Part shown: piece after piece, positions 1 to 6,506 of the stretch
Layout of the letters: the number at the start of each line of letters is the position of its first letter
Numbering within the stretch: position 1 is the first letter of the stretch
Assembly: GCA_018646825.1 (NCBI GenBank)
Contig: JABGUA010000123.1
Coordinates: 1-12,822 of the forward strand
DNA length: 12,822 nt
Source: Piscirickettsiaceae bacterium
GTDB lineage: Bacteria; Pseudomonadota; Gammaproteobacteria; Nitrosococcales; Methylophagaceae
Direction of reading: 5' to 3'
Notes under the pieces: model-generated
Seen by the model: the letters and a program-made list of their open reading frames with translations, nothing else
Told to the model about the DNA's origin: nothing
Database searches by the model: none
Made by a program: the position numbers and the translations under genes

Positions 1-564
1 AGCGTAAGGCTTAAGCAAACCAGCCATATCTTTAATACATAAAGAGTGGGCACCCATATCTTCAATACGCTTTGCTTGATCGACCCACATAGATAAATCA
101 TGGACAGGACTTGAAGTATAAGAAATCGTGCCTTGAGCATGACGGTCATTTTCCAGAACGGCTTTAATAGCTGTTTCGAGATTACGCGTGTCATTCATGG
201 CATCGAAGACACGGAACACATCAACGCCATTGATAGCAGCACGTTCAACAAATTTCTTGACGACATCATCAGCATAATGACGATAGCCTAATAAGTTTTG
301 ACCGCGGAGCAACATTTGTTGGCGGGTGTTAGGCATAGCCGCTTTAAGTGCCCGAATGCGGTGCCATGGATCTTCACCAAGATAACGGATACAGGAGTCA
401 AAAGTCGCTCCACCCCATGTTTCAACAGACCAATAGCCCACTTGGTCCAGCTTGCCGGCAATCGGCAACATATCGTCTAAACGTAGACGTGTTGCAAATA
501 GAGACTGATGCGCATCCCTGAGGACAACGTCGGTAATTCCCAATGCGTGATGAGAGTCGGTCAT
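1..564 (-). CDS. oadA: Oxaloacetate decarboxylase alpha subunit, N-terminal 188 residues (partial)
   Basis: This is the N-terminal part of the biotin-dependent carboxyltransferase subunit. It moves the carboxyl group from oxaloacetate to biotin on the cytoplasmic side of the Na+-pumping decarboxylase. The reverse-strand reading from ATG at 564 is open to the window edge; the C-terminus, including any biotinyl domain, lies outside. Visible landmarks are the metal-site motif LRDAHQS (Asp17), the block ETWGGATFDSCIRYL, the repeated FRVFDAMND, and CIKDMAGLLKP, whose Lys178 corresponds to the active-site lysine of this carboxyltransferase family. An AAAGG stretch just upstream of the ATG can serve as ribosome site. 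oadG lies 45 bp upstream on the same strand, which favours the Na+ pump over the similar pyruvate carboxylase subunit B. Whether oadB follows cannot be seen. Confidence 0.93.
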   Translation of the reverse strand, partial: MTDSHHALGITDVVLRDAHQSLFATRLRLDDMLPIAGKLDQVGYWSVETWGGATFDSCIRYLGEDPWHRIRALKAAMPNTRQQMLLRGQNLLGYRHYADDVVKKFVERAAINGVDVFRVFDAMNDTRNLETAIKAVLENDRHAQGTISYTSSPVHDLSMWVDQAKRIEDMGAHSLCIKDMAGLLKPYA

Positions 565-609
565 AATGATGGCCTTTGAATAGCAGTATATAAAAGTTAA
601 ACGAAGTGT

Positions 610-900
610 TTATTTATGGCGTTTCCGGTACTCATGCACAGCAGCAGATAGTACCGATACCAAATTTTGCTGATCTTGTTTTTCTCGGGCAATTGAAGCG
701 ATAGGGCCATGTTGTGGGATTACCGCCGTTGGTGAAGGCACGCCATCAGCCGGAAGAACGCCGACACTTTTTTCATATTTTGTGACGACTTTTGACATCA
801 AACCGGTCACAAAAACTAATAGGGTTAAGAAGATAAAGACGAACCCCATGCCATAGAGCATAAGCGTTAAACCTTCATTTAATAAGCTAGATGCTTCCAT
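610..900 (-). CDS. oadG: Oxaloacetate decarboxylase gamma subunit
   Basis: Small membrane subunit of the Na+-pumping oxaloacetate decarboxylase; in this family it anchors and assembles the alpha and beta subunits. The 96-residue protein has one hydrophobic segment at about residues 9-34 (LMLYGMGFVFIFLTLLVFV), preceded by the typical EGL, then a polar, Pro- and Ala-containing linker and a basic, Gln-rich tail. Length and layout fit OadG. The tail ends HEYRKRHK and shows no clear zinc-binding cluster. The ATG at 900 has a GAGGA about 9 nt upstream. The gene precedes oadA by 45 bp, the usual gamma-alpha order, and a good extended -10 lies about 80 bp upstream. Short OadG proteins diverge quickly, so the call rests on the TM pattern plus the neighbour. 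Confidence 0.88.
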   Translation of the reverse strand: MEASSLLNEGLTLMLYGMGFVFIFLTLLVFVTGLMSKVVTKYEKSVGVLPADGVPSPTAVIPQHGPIASIAREKQDQQNLVSVLSAAVHEYRKRHK

Positions 901-979
901 CTACCAAGATCCTCAAGACTTTAATAATAATGCTGAAAGTGGGCCTAAAGGTAACCACTCCCACTCAAAACAGTCGGGT

Positions 980-988
980 ATTATAGCA
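980..988 (-). promoter_or_regulatory. Extended -10 promoter element for oadG-oadA
   Basis: Read on the minus strand this is TGCTATAAT, a perfect TATAAT hexamer (980-985) with the TGn extension (986-988). No good -35 hexamer sits at the usual distance, which is tolerated for extended -10 promoters. Transcription would begin near 973, giving a leader of about 70 nt before the oadG ATG. This is a sequence match only. Confidence 0.55.
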
Positions 989-1098
989 CTGTTAGAAATG
1001 GCCGCATTAACTGGCTTTTTGCCCGTGTTATGCATTTACCTGCAAGAGCTCCGTTCTTTGCTGCATAATAAACCGTTTATCGATTAATTCTAATAATA

Positions 1099-2469
1099 AT
1101 GACACCAGAACAGCAAGACTTTTGGTTTCTGCCTCTTGGTGGGACTGGCGAGATCGGCATGAATATGAACCTTTATGGCCATGATCGGCAGTGGCTAATG
1201 GTTGACTGTGGCGTTATCTTTGATAAAAACAATGATGTCGATGGCGAAGCTATGGGAAATGAGCTGAGAGAGCGGCCACATATTCAAATGGCTGACCCCC
1301 AATTTATTGTTGAGCGAAGACAAAAGCTTGCCGGTCTGGTTATTACGCATGCGCATGAAGACCATATTGGTGCGGTCCCATATCTGTGGCAAAAATTAAA
1401 ATGTCCTATTTATACGACTAAATTCACGGCTGAAATTTTGCGCAGAAAATTAACTGAAGTCGGACTTGAGGGTAAAGTCCCAGTGACAATAGTCGAGGGA
1501 CATGAAACATTAAATATTGGTGTATTTAATGTTCAATGGGTTGCGCTAACACACTCGATTCCAGAACCTTATGGCATGGTCATATCCACCCCTGTTGGCA
1601 AAGTGTTTCACACAGCAGATTGGAAACTCGATAAGAACCCAGTGATTGGTCAACCTTATGATCAAAACTCTTATCAAGCATTAGCAGAACAAGGTATCGA
1701 TGCCATGGTCTGTGATTCAACCAATGCCAATATACCAGGGTGGTCTGAATCAGAGGGGGCTTTGTACAAGGGTTTAAAAAAACACATTGAAAAGGCCAAA
1801 GGGCGTGTTGTAATTACTTGTTTTGGTAGTAATTTAGCCCGACTACATACCTTGGCTAAAATAGCGAAAGAGACCGATCGTCATCTTGGGCTATTGGGCC
1901 GTTCAATGGTGAATATGATGTCAGCGGCAAAATCAACAGGCTTGTGGACATCGGTTGAGACGCATATTGATCCAGCGCATTTGGGTTATTTACCGGCATC
2001 CACAGTATTGTTGGTTGCAACGGGTAGCCAAGGTGAGCCCAGAACGGCCCTCAACCGACTCAGCATGAATAGCTTTAGAGACATGACCTTGGAGCCAGGG
2101 GATACCGTTATTTTCAGTTCTAAAGTGATTCCAGGTAATGAACTGCCGATAGAACAGATGATAGAGCGACTCAAAGCAATGAAAGTTGATGTCATTACGG
2201 ATGACAATAGTCAACTGAGTATTCATGCCTCAGGTCATCCTGCAGCTGATGAGCTGAAAGCAATGTATCAATGGGTGAAACCACGATGTGCCATTCCTGT
2301 TCACGGCGAGCCCCATCATATCAATGCCAATGGAGCAGTTGCCAAAGCAGCCGATGTGTCTCAGCATTTATTAGGCAGTAATGGCGATCTTTACTACATT
2401 TCACCGGCACTGGGTATACGACGTCGTGCTGTAAAGACGGGGCGTTTAGGCTTGAAGAATAATGCCTAA
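1099..2469 (+). CDS. RNase J-like beta-CASP metallo-beta-lactamase hydrolase
   Basis: Predicted zinc-dependent RNA hydrolase of the RNase J branch. The metallo-beta-lactamase signature THAHEDHIG supplies His84, His86, Asp88 and His89; His152 (LTHSIPE) and Asp174 (HTADWKLD) complete the metal site. The beta-CASP part carries VATGSQGEPRTAL (307-318), SSKVIPGNE and IHASGHPAADEL with His376 and His380, and VHGEPHH supplies the last ligand, His402. These are RNase J hallmarks. At 456 residues it is about 100 shorter than Bacillus RNase J and ends soon after the last metal motif, so the usual C-terminal domain is missing. An in-frame TAA at 1066-1068 leaves ATG 1099 as the only plausible ATG, but no Shine-Dalgarno is visible. 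It is divergent from oadGA. Exo- versus endonuclease activity cannot be told from sequence. Confidence 0.85.
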   Translation: MTPEQQDFWFLPLGGTGEIGMNMNLYGHDRQWLMVDCGVIFDKNNDVDGEAMGNELRERPHIQMADPQFIVERRQKLAGLVITHAHEDHIGAVPYLWQKLKCPIYTTKFTAEILRRKLTEVGLEGKVPVTIVEGHETLNIGVFNVQWVALTHSIPEPYGMVISTPVGKVFHTADWKLDKNPVIGQPYDQNSYQALAEQGIDAMVCDSTNANIPGWSESEGALYKGLKKHIEKAKGRVVITCFGSNLARLHTLAKIAKETDRHLGLLGRSMVNMMSAAKSTGLWTSVETHIDPAHLGYLPASTVLLVATGSQGEPRTALNRLSMNSFRDMTLEPGDTVIFSSKVIPGNELPIEQMIERLKAMKVDVITDDNSQLSIHASGHPAADELKAMYQWVKPRCAIPVHGEPHHINANGAVAKAADVSQHLLGSNGDLYYISPALGIRRRAVKTGRLGLKNNA

Positions 2470-2501
2470 TCAAAATGACCTAATGATGAACAGACCGAAA
2501 G

Positions 2502-2542
2502 CGGTCACTGTACATTTTTGGCTAAGAAGATTACAGTGACCG
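2502..2542. repeat. Perfect 11-bp inverted repeat (stem-loop)
   Basis: Arms 2502-2512 (CGGTCACTGTA) and 2532-2542 (TACAGTGACCG) are exact reverse complements separated by 19 nt. The structure begins about 33 nt after the RNase J-like stop and ends about 65 nt before the next gene. No T-run follows on the plus strand, so it is not a textbook intrinsic terminator. It could be a transcript-end stem, an attenuator or a regulator site. Confidence 0.7.
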
Positions 2543-2606
2543 ACTGATTGGACATGGCCTTTACAAGTAAAAATGATGACTAAAAACGCACTAAATTTAA
2601 CAAATA

Positions 2607-3674
2607 ATGACTGAGACAAGAATAGAAATTGCAGGTGCTGGGCCGGCAGGCTTGGCAGCTGCGATCACATTAGCAAAAGCGGGCAGAGAAGTGGTTGTCC
2701 ATGAAGCTTATAAAGAAGTAGGATATCGCTTTGGGAGTCTATACCAAGATTTTCAAGGACTTGAAAACTGGACAACAGAGCAAAATGTAATAGAATTATT
2801 TGAGGAGCAGGGGCTAACAACAGACTTTGCAACATTAGCTTGTTATAAAGGCACCGCTTTTGATTACAAGCAGCGTCGTTATGAAATTAGTAGTGATCAA
2901 CCCTTATTCTACATGCTTGAACGTGGTCCTGGGCCTAATACATTAGATACGGCTTTATTAAAACAGGCGCAATCGCTTGGTGTTGAAGTCAAGTTTAATA
3001 GCCGTCTCCGTGAAATCACAGGGGAAGGGATCATGGCCGGTGGGCCAAAAGCAGCAGATGCTATTTCAGCAGGCTACCACTTTGCCACTGATATGGAAGA
3101 TGGTTACTGGGTTATCTGTGATGATGATTTAGCACCGAAAGGCTATTCCTATCTCTTGATTATGAATGGTGTGGGTACAGTAAAAAGCTGCATGTTCGAT
3201 GACTTTAAACAAGAAAAGCAATATGTAGCACGCACAGTCACTGCTTTTGAACAATTAGTTGATCTAAAGATGATTAACCCCAAGTTTCATGGTGGGATAG
3301 GTAATTTCTACGTTCCTGAAACAGCATACAATGGCCAATATCCAGTCGTTGGCGAACAAGCCGGTTTTCAAGACACACTTTGGGGCTTTGGTATGCGTTT
3401 AGTGATTTCATCAGGGTTATTGGCTGCACAAAGCTTATTAACCGGTGAAAATTATGACCAGTTATGGCGCAAGCAACTCAAACCTCAGATGGATGCGTCA
3501 GTGGTCAATCGCTGCATTTTCAGCTTACTGGGTAATAAAGGTTACGGTTGGTTTTTACGAAAAAAAATCCAAGGCGATGCACGTGATTCTTTACGAAAAG
3601 AATATCAACACTCCTTATTAAAAAAAGCATTGCACCCTTGGGCTAAACGCCGTTATCAGAGCCGACGGGTTTAA
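2607..3674 (+). CDS. FAD-dependent oxidoreductase, geranylgeranyl-reductase-like
   Basis: Flavoprotein of the FAD/NAD(P)-binding Rossmann type. The N-terminus has the dinucleotide motif GAGPAG (residues 10-15) after a hydrophobic strand, with Glu33 (VVVHEA) placed to hold the adenosine ribose. The second FAD motif, GEQAGFQDTLWGFGMR (249-264), followed by SSGLLAAQSL, resembles the geranylgeranyl/digeranylgeranyl reductase and p-hydroxybenzoate hydroxylase superfamily. The segment PKGYSYLLIMNGVGTVKS (177-194) sits where GGR proteins have their PxGYxW substrate-site motif. The basic C-terminus (KRRYQSRR) could favour membrane contact. Substrate is unknown; a lipid or isoprenoid double bond is a guess from the family. 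There is no clear Shine-Dalgarno, and a 13-codon ORF (2573-2614) overlaps the start. The stop shares TTAA with the opposing gene. Confidence 0.8.
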   Translation: MTETRIEIAGAGPAGLAAAITLAKAGREVVVHEAYKEVGYRFGSLYQDFQGLENWTTEQNVIELFEEQGLTTDFATLACYKGTAFDYKQRRYEISSDQPLFYMLERGPGPNTLDTALLKQAQSLGVEVKFNSRLREITGEGIMAGGPKAADAISAGYHFATDMEDGYWVICDDDLAPKGYSYLLIMNGVGTVKSCMFDDFKQEKQYVARTVTAFEQLVDLKMINPKFHGGIGNFYVPETAYNGQYPVVGEQAGFQDTLWGFGMRLVISSGLLAAQSLLTGENYDQLWRKQLKPQMDASVVNRCIFSLLGNKGYGWFLRKKIQGDARDSLRKEYQHSLLKKALHPWAKRRYQSRRV

Positions 3675-3979
3675 TCAGGACGCTCTGTTTGGCACTGCCA
3701 ACATACGTCAAAACTAGCGGTATTACGTTCTGAACATTGTTGACAGACCCATTCTATGGGACTTCCTTGTTTAAAAGCAGTATCAATGGCTGTCATGGCT
3801 AAGCGATAATCATCATCTTCAACTACCCATAACTCTAACCAAGTCTCATGAGGCACTAAATCACCAGCTGCCGATGAGGCATATTCATTTTTCAATGTTG
3901 TTGCAATATGTGCATTCTCAACAATATTTTGAATGTTATAAACGAGAAAACGGTTTTCATGGGTATAGATAAGTTTCAT
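3671..3979 (-). CDS. DUF2007 protein with C-terminal RanBP2-type zinc finger
   Basis: A 102-residue cytoplasmic protein. Residues 1-70 (MKLIYTHENRFLVYNIQNIVE, then WLELWVVEDDDYRLAMTAI) match the DUF2007 / putative signal-transducing fold, a small ACT-like alpha-beta domain of unknown role. Residues 77-96 form W-x-C-x2-C-x3-N-x6-C-x2-C (Trp77, Cys79, Cys82, Asn86, Cys93, Cys96), exactly the RanBP2 zinc-finger spacing. I chose ATG 3979 because the family begins with the MKLIY-type strand; an in-frame ATG at 4036 would add 19 residues of unlike sequence. Neither start has a clear Shine-Dalgarno, and a TATAAT lies immediately before ATG 3979. It is divergent from the peroxiredoxin gene and shares its stop with the opposing flavoprotein gene. 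Function is unknown. Confidence 0.8.
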   Translation of the reverse strand: MKLIYTHENRFLVYNIQNIVENAHIATTLKNEYASSAAGDLVPHETWLELWVVEDDDYRLAMTAIDTAFKQGSPIEWVCQQCSERNTASFDVCWQCQTERPD

Positions 3980-4096
3980 ATTATAGAACTGTTTTCTTTG
4001 TAAGGAGTCGAACACACCAGAGCGCGAAAATAACATAAAACAAGGTTAGGAAACACCAACAAACTTAGTTACACTGAATTAATGAGATTAAGAAAT

Positions 4097-4101
4097 AGGA
4101 G
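4097..4101 (+). promoter_or_regulatory. Shine-Dalgarno of the peroxiredoxin gene
   Basis: AGGAG lies 6 nt before ATG 4108. It fixes the start that includes the signal peptide, so the exported form is the expected product. Confidence 0.8.
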
Positions 4102-4107
4102 TAAACG

Positions 4108-4644
4108 ATGAAATTATTTGGGCTTTCTTTATTAGTGGCATGTCTGACAATGTTTAATTTTGCCCGTGCGGATGTTTTAACAATCGATAACCCCGCGCCG
4201 AACTTTGAATTACATGACCAAAGTGGGGAGACTCATACAATCAGTGATTATGAAGGTAAGTGGGTCGTTTTATATTTTTACCCTAAGGATGATACCCCAG
4301 GCTGTACCACGCAAGCGTGTGCTTTTAGGGATGAATTCAAAGTGATATCGGCGCTTAATACCCAAGTCTTAGGGGTGAGCGTTGACAATCAAGACAGCCA
4401 CGCGGCGTTTGCTGAGAAATATAGCTTACCTTTTCCTTTGTTAGCTGATACCGACGGCGTTGTAGCAAAATCATACGGTGCTTTAGCCTCTCTAGGGCCA
4501 ATTAAATTTGCCAAGAGGCATACCATTATTATCAGTCCAGAAGGCTTGGTCAAAAAGGTGTACCGGAGTGTTAATGTCACTAGGCATAGCAAAGAAGTTA
4601 TTGCTGATCTTAAAGCATTAAGAGCTGAGCAAGCATACCTTTAA
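4108..4644 (+). CDS. Exported PrxQ/BCP-type peroxiredoxin
   Basis: Thiol peroxidase of the bacterioferritin-comigratory-protein (BCP/PrxQ) class, reducing hydrogen peroxide and organic hydroperoxides. The core has VVLYFYPKDDTPGCTTQACAFRDEF: peroxidatic Cys66, and Cys71 five residues later in the position of the BCP resolving cysteine. Thr63 and Pro64 precede Cys66, and the strand LGVSVDNQDSHAAFAEKY follows. Unlike cytoplasmic BCP (about 155 residues) it starts with a signal peptide, MKLFGLSLLVACLTMFNFARA, with likely cleavage after Ala21. The mature enzyme is therefore predicted to be periplasmic. Its reductant there is unknown. A strong AGGAG precedes ATG 4108. It is convergent with the MOSC gene and the two stops share the TTAA at 4641-4644. 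Confidence 0.92.
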   Translation: MKLFGLSLLVACLTMFNFARADVLTIDNPAPNFELHDQSGETHTISDYEGKWVVLYFYPKDDTPGCTTQACAFRDEFKVISALNTQVLGVSVDNQDSHAAFAEKYSLPFPLLADTDGVVAKSYGALASLGPIKFAKRHTIIISPEGLVKKVYRSVNVTRHSKEVIADLKALRAEQAYL

Positions 4645-5246
4645 TTACGCTGCTTGTTCTTATAAAGAATTAACGCAACATCAATGTCCTTTCTATTGCG
4701 AAGGACATTGGGTACCGCACGACAATAACTGGCAGAAAGTCCAATGGCTTTAACGAGGTCAGCGGCATAAATTGGCACTGGATGACGTTCTAAATACCAT
4801 TTGATTCGGTCAGCTAATGCATAAGGAATAGCCTCGTGTCGTTGTTCTAATACAGTGACAGTATCACCTAATTGAATACGACCGGCTTGGATAACTTGGC
4901 TATGGTAACCACGCCGGTGAAGCACCTTTTTAGGGTTAACAATCGCCTTAATTTTAGAGCAAGGTTCACAGTGAAAGGTCAGTCTTAATTCAACAGTGCC
5001 TATACGAAGGGTTGTGCCGGAGGATAGGCTATGGAAGTCGAAAGAGGGTGTGATGACCATATCTTCTTTTAACTGGCCCGGACGAAGCTCGAAATCAGTT
5101 AAGGTATCTTGCGGCAAAACTAATAATTGCTTTAATACGTGCTCATTACGGCTATTGGTAATACCATTCAACGTGACATCGTAAGCCGTGGTCGAAACAA
5201 GTGGTGAGGATGGAACTGCCGGCTTCAAAAATAAATGTTCGACCAT
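4641..5246 (-). CDS. MOSC-domain protein
   Basis: A 201-residue stand-alone MOSC protein. MOSC domains are related to the molybdenum-cofactor sulfurase C-terminus and are thought to carry sulfur or bind Moco-type ligands. Visible family marks are LRPGQLKEDMVI (54-65), the Ser/Gly loop SLSSGTTLRIG, ELRLTFHCEPCSKI with Cys93 and Cys96 (the conserved Cys region), and RRGYHSQVIQAGRIQLGDTV (111-130). Residues 145-200 form a helical tail, ending LYKNKQRN. The exact substrate is unknown. ATG 5246 lies 23 bp after the stop of the WHy lipoprotein gene on the same strand, so the two are probably co-transcribed. The AGGA before the ATG lies inside a hairpin that may limit initiation. Confidence 0.85.
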   Translation of the reverse strand: MVEHLFLKPAVPSSPLVSTTAYDVTLNGITNSRNEHVLKQLLVLPQDTLTDFELRPGQLKEDMVITPSFDFHSLSSGTTLRIGTVELRLTFHCEPCSKIKAIVNPKKVLHRRGYHSQVIQAGRIQLGDTVTVLEQRHEAIPYALADRIKWYLERHPVPIYAADLVKAIGLSASYCRAVPNVLRNRKDIDVALILYKNKQRN

Positions 5247-5250
5247 ACTG

Positions 5251-5270
5251 AGTCCTGACTAATTAGGACT
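5251..5270 (-). promoter_or_regulatory. Hairpin covering the MOSC ribosome-binding site
   Basis: In the minus-strand transcript AGTCCT (5270-5265) and AGGACT (5256-5251) are perfect complements around an 8-nt loop. The second arm contains the only Shine-Dalgarno-like AGGA before ATG 5246. The first arm overlaps the stop codon of the upstream lipoprotein gene at 5270-5272. Ribosomes finishing that gene would open the stem, so this may couple translation of the two genes. A 6-bp stem is modest. Confidence 0.45.
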
Positions 5271-5740
5271 TAACGAAAGCTGGGTAAGATTGAACCCATA
5301 ACTTCTTTGGCAGAGAGTTCACCTTGCTTAGTAAAGGGAACCCGTCCTAAACTAGTTTGTACATCTCCATTAAAGGTATAACTGGCCTTACCTTGCAAAA
5401 GTACGCTTTGTGCAGCATTTATTAGGGCATCAGGATTCAAAGAAAGAGGTAAAGTAACATCTTGCGTATCGAAAGCCGCTAGGTTTTGATCGCTTTTAGC
5501 TTCTAAACTACCGATCGTCAAATTATTTAAGGCAATGTCCCCCGCTATTGCTGATATAGGAAGTGGAAAGGGGTTTGGGTTATATAAAGATACGGTGAAA
5601 ACCGCTTTTCTTTCTTGAACAGAAAAATGAGATAGCTGAATATTTTTGATTTCAGGTGTGGCAACCAAATCATTAGTATATGCAGAGTTACAGCCAAATA
5701 AACTTAAAGAAAGTAATACAATAAAAAAGCGTTTTATCAT
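5270..5740 (-). CDS. WHy/LEA14-like lipoprotein
   Basis: A 156-residue predicted outer- or inner-membrane lipoprotein. The N-terminus is a lipoprotein signal, MIKRFFIVLLSLSLFGCNS, with lipobox LFGC and Cys17 as the lipidated residue. The rest is one WHy / LEA14-like (late-embryogenesis-abundant type 2) beta-sandwich: IQLSHFSVQERKAVFTVSLYNPNPFPLPI carries the signature NPN-x-F/Y-x-LP turn, followed by LNNLTIGSLEA and a strand-rich second half. Such domains occur in desiccation or stress proteins and in periplasmic lipoproteins; no catalytic residues are known. Asn follows the lipid Cys rather than Asp, which under E. coli rules points to the outer membrane. GGA lies about 8 nt before the ATG. 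A paralog lies at 10157-10648. Confidence 0.83.
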   Translation of the reverse strand: MIKRFFIVLLSLSLFGCNSAYTNDLVATPEIKNIQLSHFSVQERKAVFTVSLYNPNPFPLPISAIAGDIALNNLTIGSLEAKSDQNLAAFDTQDVTLPLSLNPDALINAAQSVLLQGKASYTFNGDVQTSLGRVPFTKQGELSAKEVMGSILPSFR

Positions 5741-5808
5741 GAGTTATCCGTTTTTAATAAATTAAATATTTGTTTGAGCATAAAGCAAAAAGGCTATCGA
5801 TGTGAGCG

Positions 5809-6492
5809 TTAATAAATGCCCCATAGTTCTTGGTGTGAACCCATTTCACCAGGTTCAAAACAACAATAGCTATAAGCTAAGCCAACGGTTTCAGCTAAAA
5901 CAGATTTAATACCATCACTGCTATGCCACCAGTTTTCAAGTGAATGATGGTCTGGCTCGAGGGCGATGATACCGATTTCCGTTGTATCACTAAAGGCCAT
6001 TTGATACAGCTTATGGGTTCTTCTAGCATGAACACCAGAGGATAAAATATCGAAAGATATTGGTTTCATGTCTTGAGATTCAAACCACTGTCTTACTTTT
6101 ACGGCACTTAAATAAGTCCGGTTTTGAGCGGATGCGGGTGCAGGCGCAGCAGACAGTTTATTTGTATCGAAACCTTGGCTGATTAAAAAAGCAGCTGCTT
6201 TGTCAGCATAACTGGGGTAATCAGGTTTTATTTGTGTGGTATCCGGCCCGCCTGATGTAATAAGTAATTCATACTGACCATGTTCAAAAAGGGTTTTGGC
6301 CTGTAATAAGGCTTTCTCATTCACCCAACCTTCGACGATAAGGTATTGGCCATGGGTAGGTTGATTTTTAGCTAAAAAATGACCAAGATGTTTAAACGTA
6401 TAGCTCAGTGAAAGTGCCAAAACCAAGACAATGAGCAGCCATCCCCAAAGCGTGGGTAACGTAACGAGACGTTGCTTAAAAAGAGCGGGCAA
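5809..6492 (-). CDS. DUF218 family protein (SanA/YdcF/ElyC type), membrane-anchored
   Basis: A 227-residue protein with one N-terminal transmembrane helix (about residues 15-33, WGWLLIVLVLALSLSYTF) and a DUF218 domain. The domain shows LIVEGWVN (51-58), LLITSGGPD (76-84), SAQNRTYLSAVKVRQW (121-136, the usual Asn/Arg-containing segment) and SSGVHARRTHKLY (151-163). The topology puts the domain in the periplasm. SanA and ElyC relatives are linked to envelope integrity and peptidoglycan or lipid-carrier steps; the reaction is unsettled. No ATG is available: the reading frame opens after a TAA at 6511-6513 and the first usable codon is TTG at 6492-6490, 14 nt after the rhodanese stop, with only a weak AAG upstream. 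Translational coupling to the rhodanese gene is likely. Confidence 0.78.
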   Translation of the reverse strand: MPALFKQRLVTLPTLWGWLLIVLVLALSLSYTFKHLGHFLAKNQPTHGQYLIVEGWVNEKALLQAKTLFEHGQYELLITSGGPDTTQIKPDYPSYADKAAAFLISQGFDTNKLSAAPAPASAQNRTYLSAVKVRQWFESQDMKPISFDILSSGVHARRTHKLYQMAFSDTTEIGIIALEPDHHSLENWWHSSDGIKSVLAETVGLAYSYCCFEPGEMGSHQELWGIY

Positions 6493-6506
6493 TAGCTTAA
6501 AAGCGT

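Noticed and set aside
298..480. 60-residue plus-strand ORF inside oadA
   Set aside because: It is antisense to strongly conserved OadA sequence and has no protein-like pattern.
1986..2226. Two minus-strand ORFs inside the RNase J-like gene
   Set aside because: They overlap each other and the conserved beta-CASP motifs; the plus-strand gene explains the region.
3980..4036. Longer start for the DUF2007 protein at ATG 4036
   Set aside because: The 19 added residues do not resemble the family N-terminus and no ribosome site precedes them.
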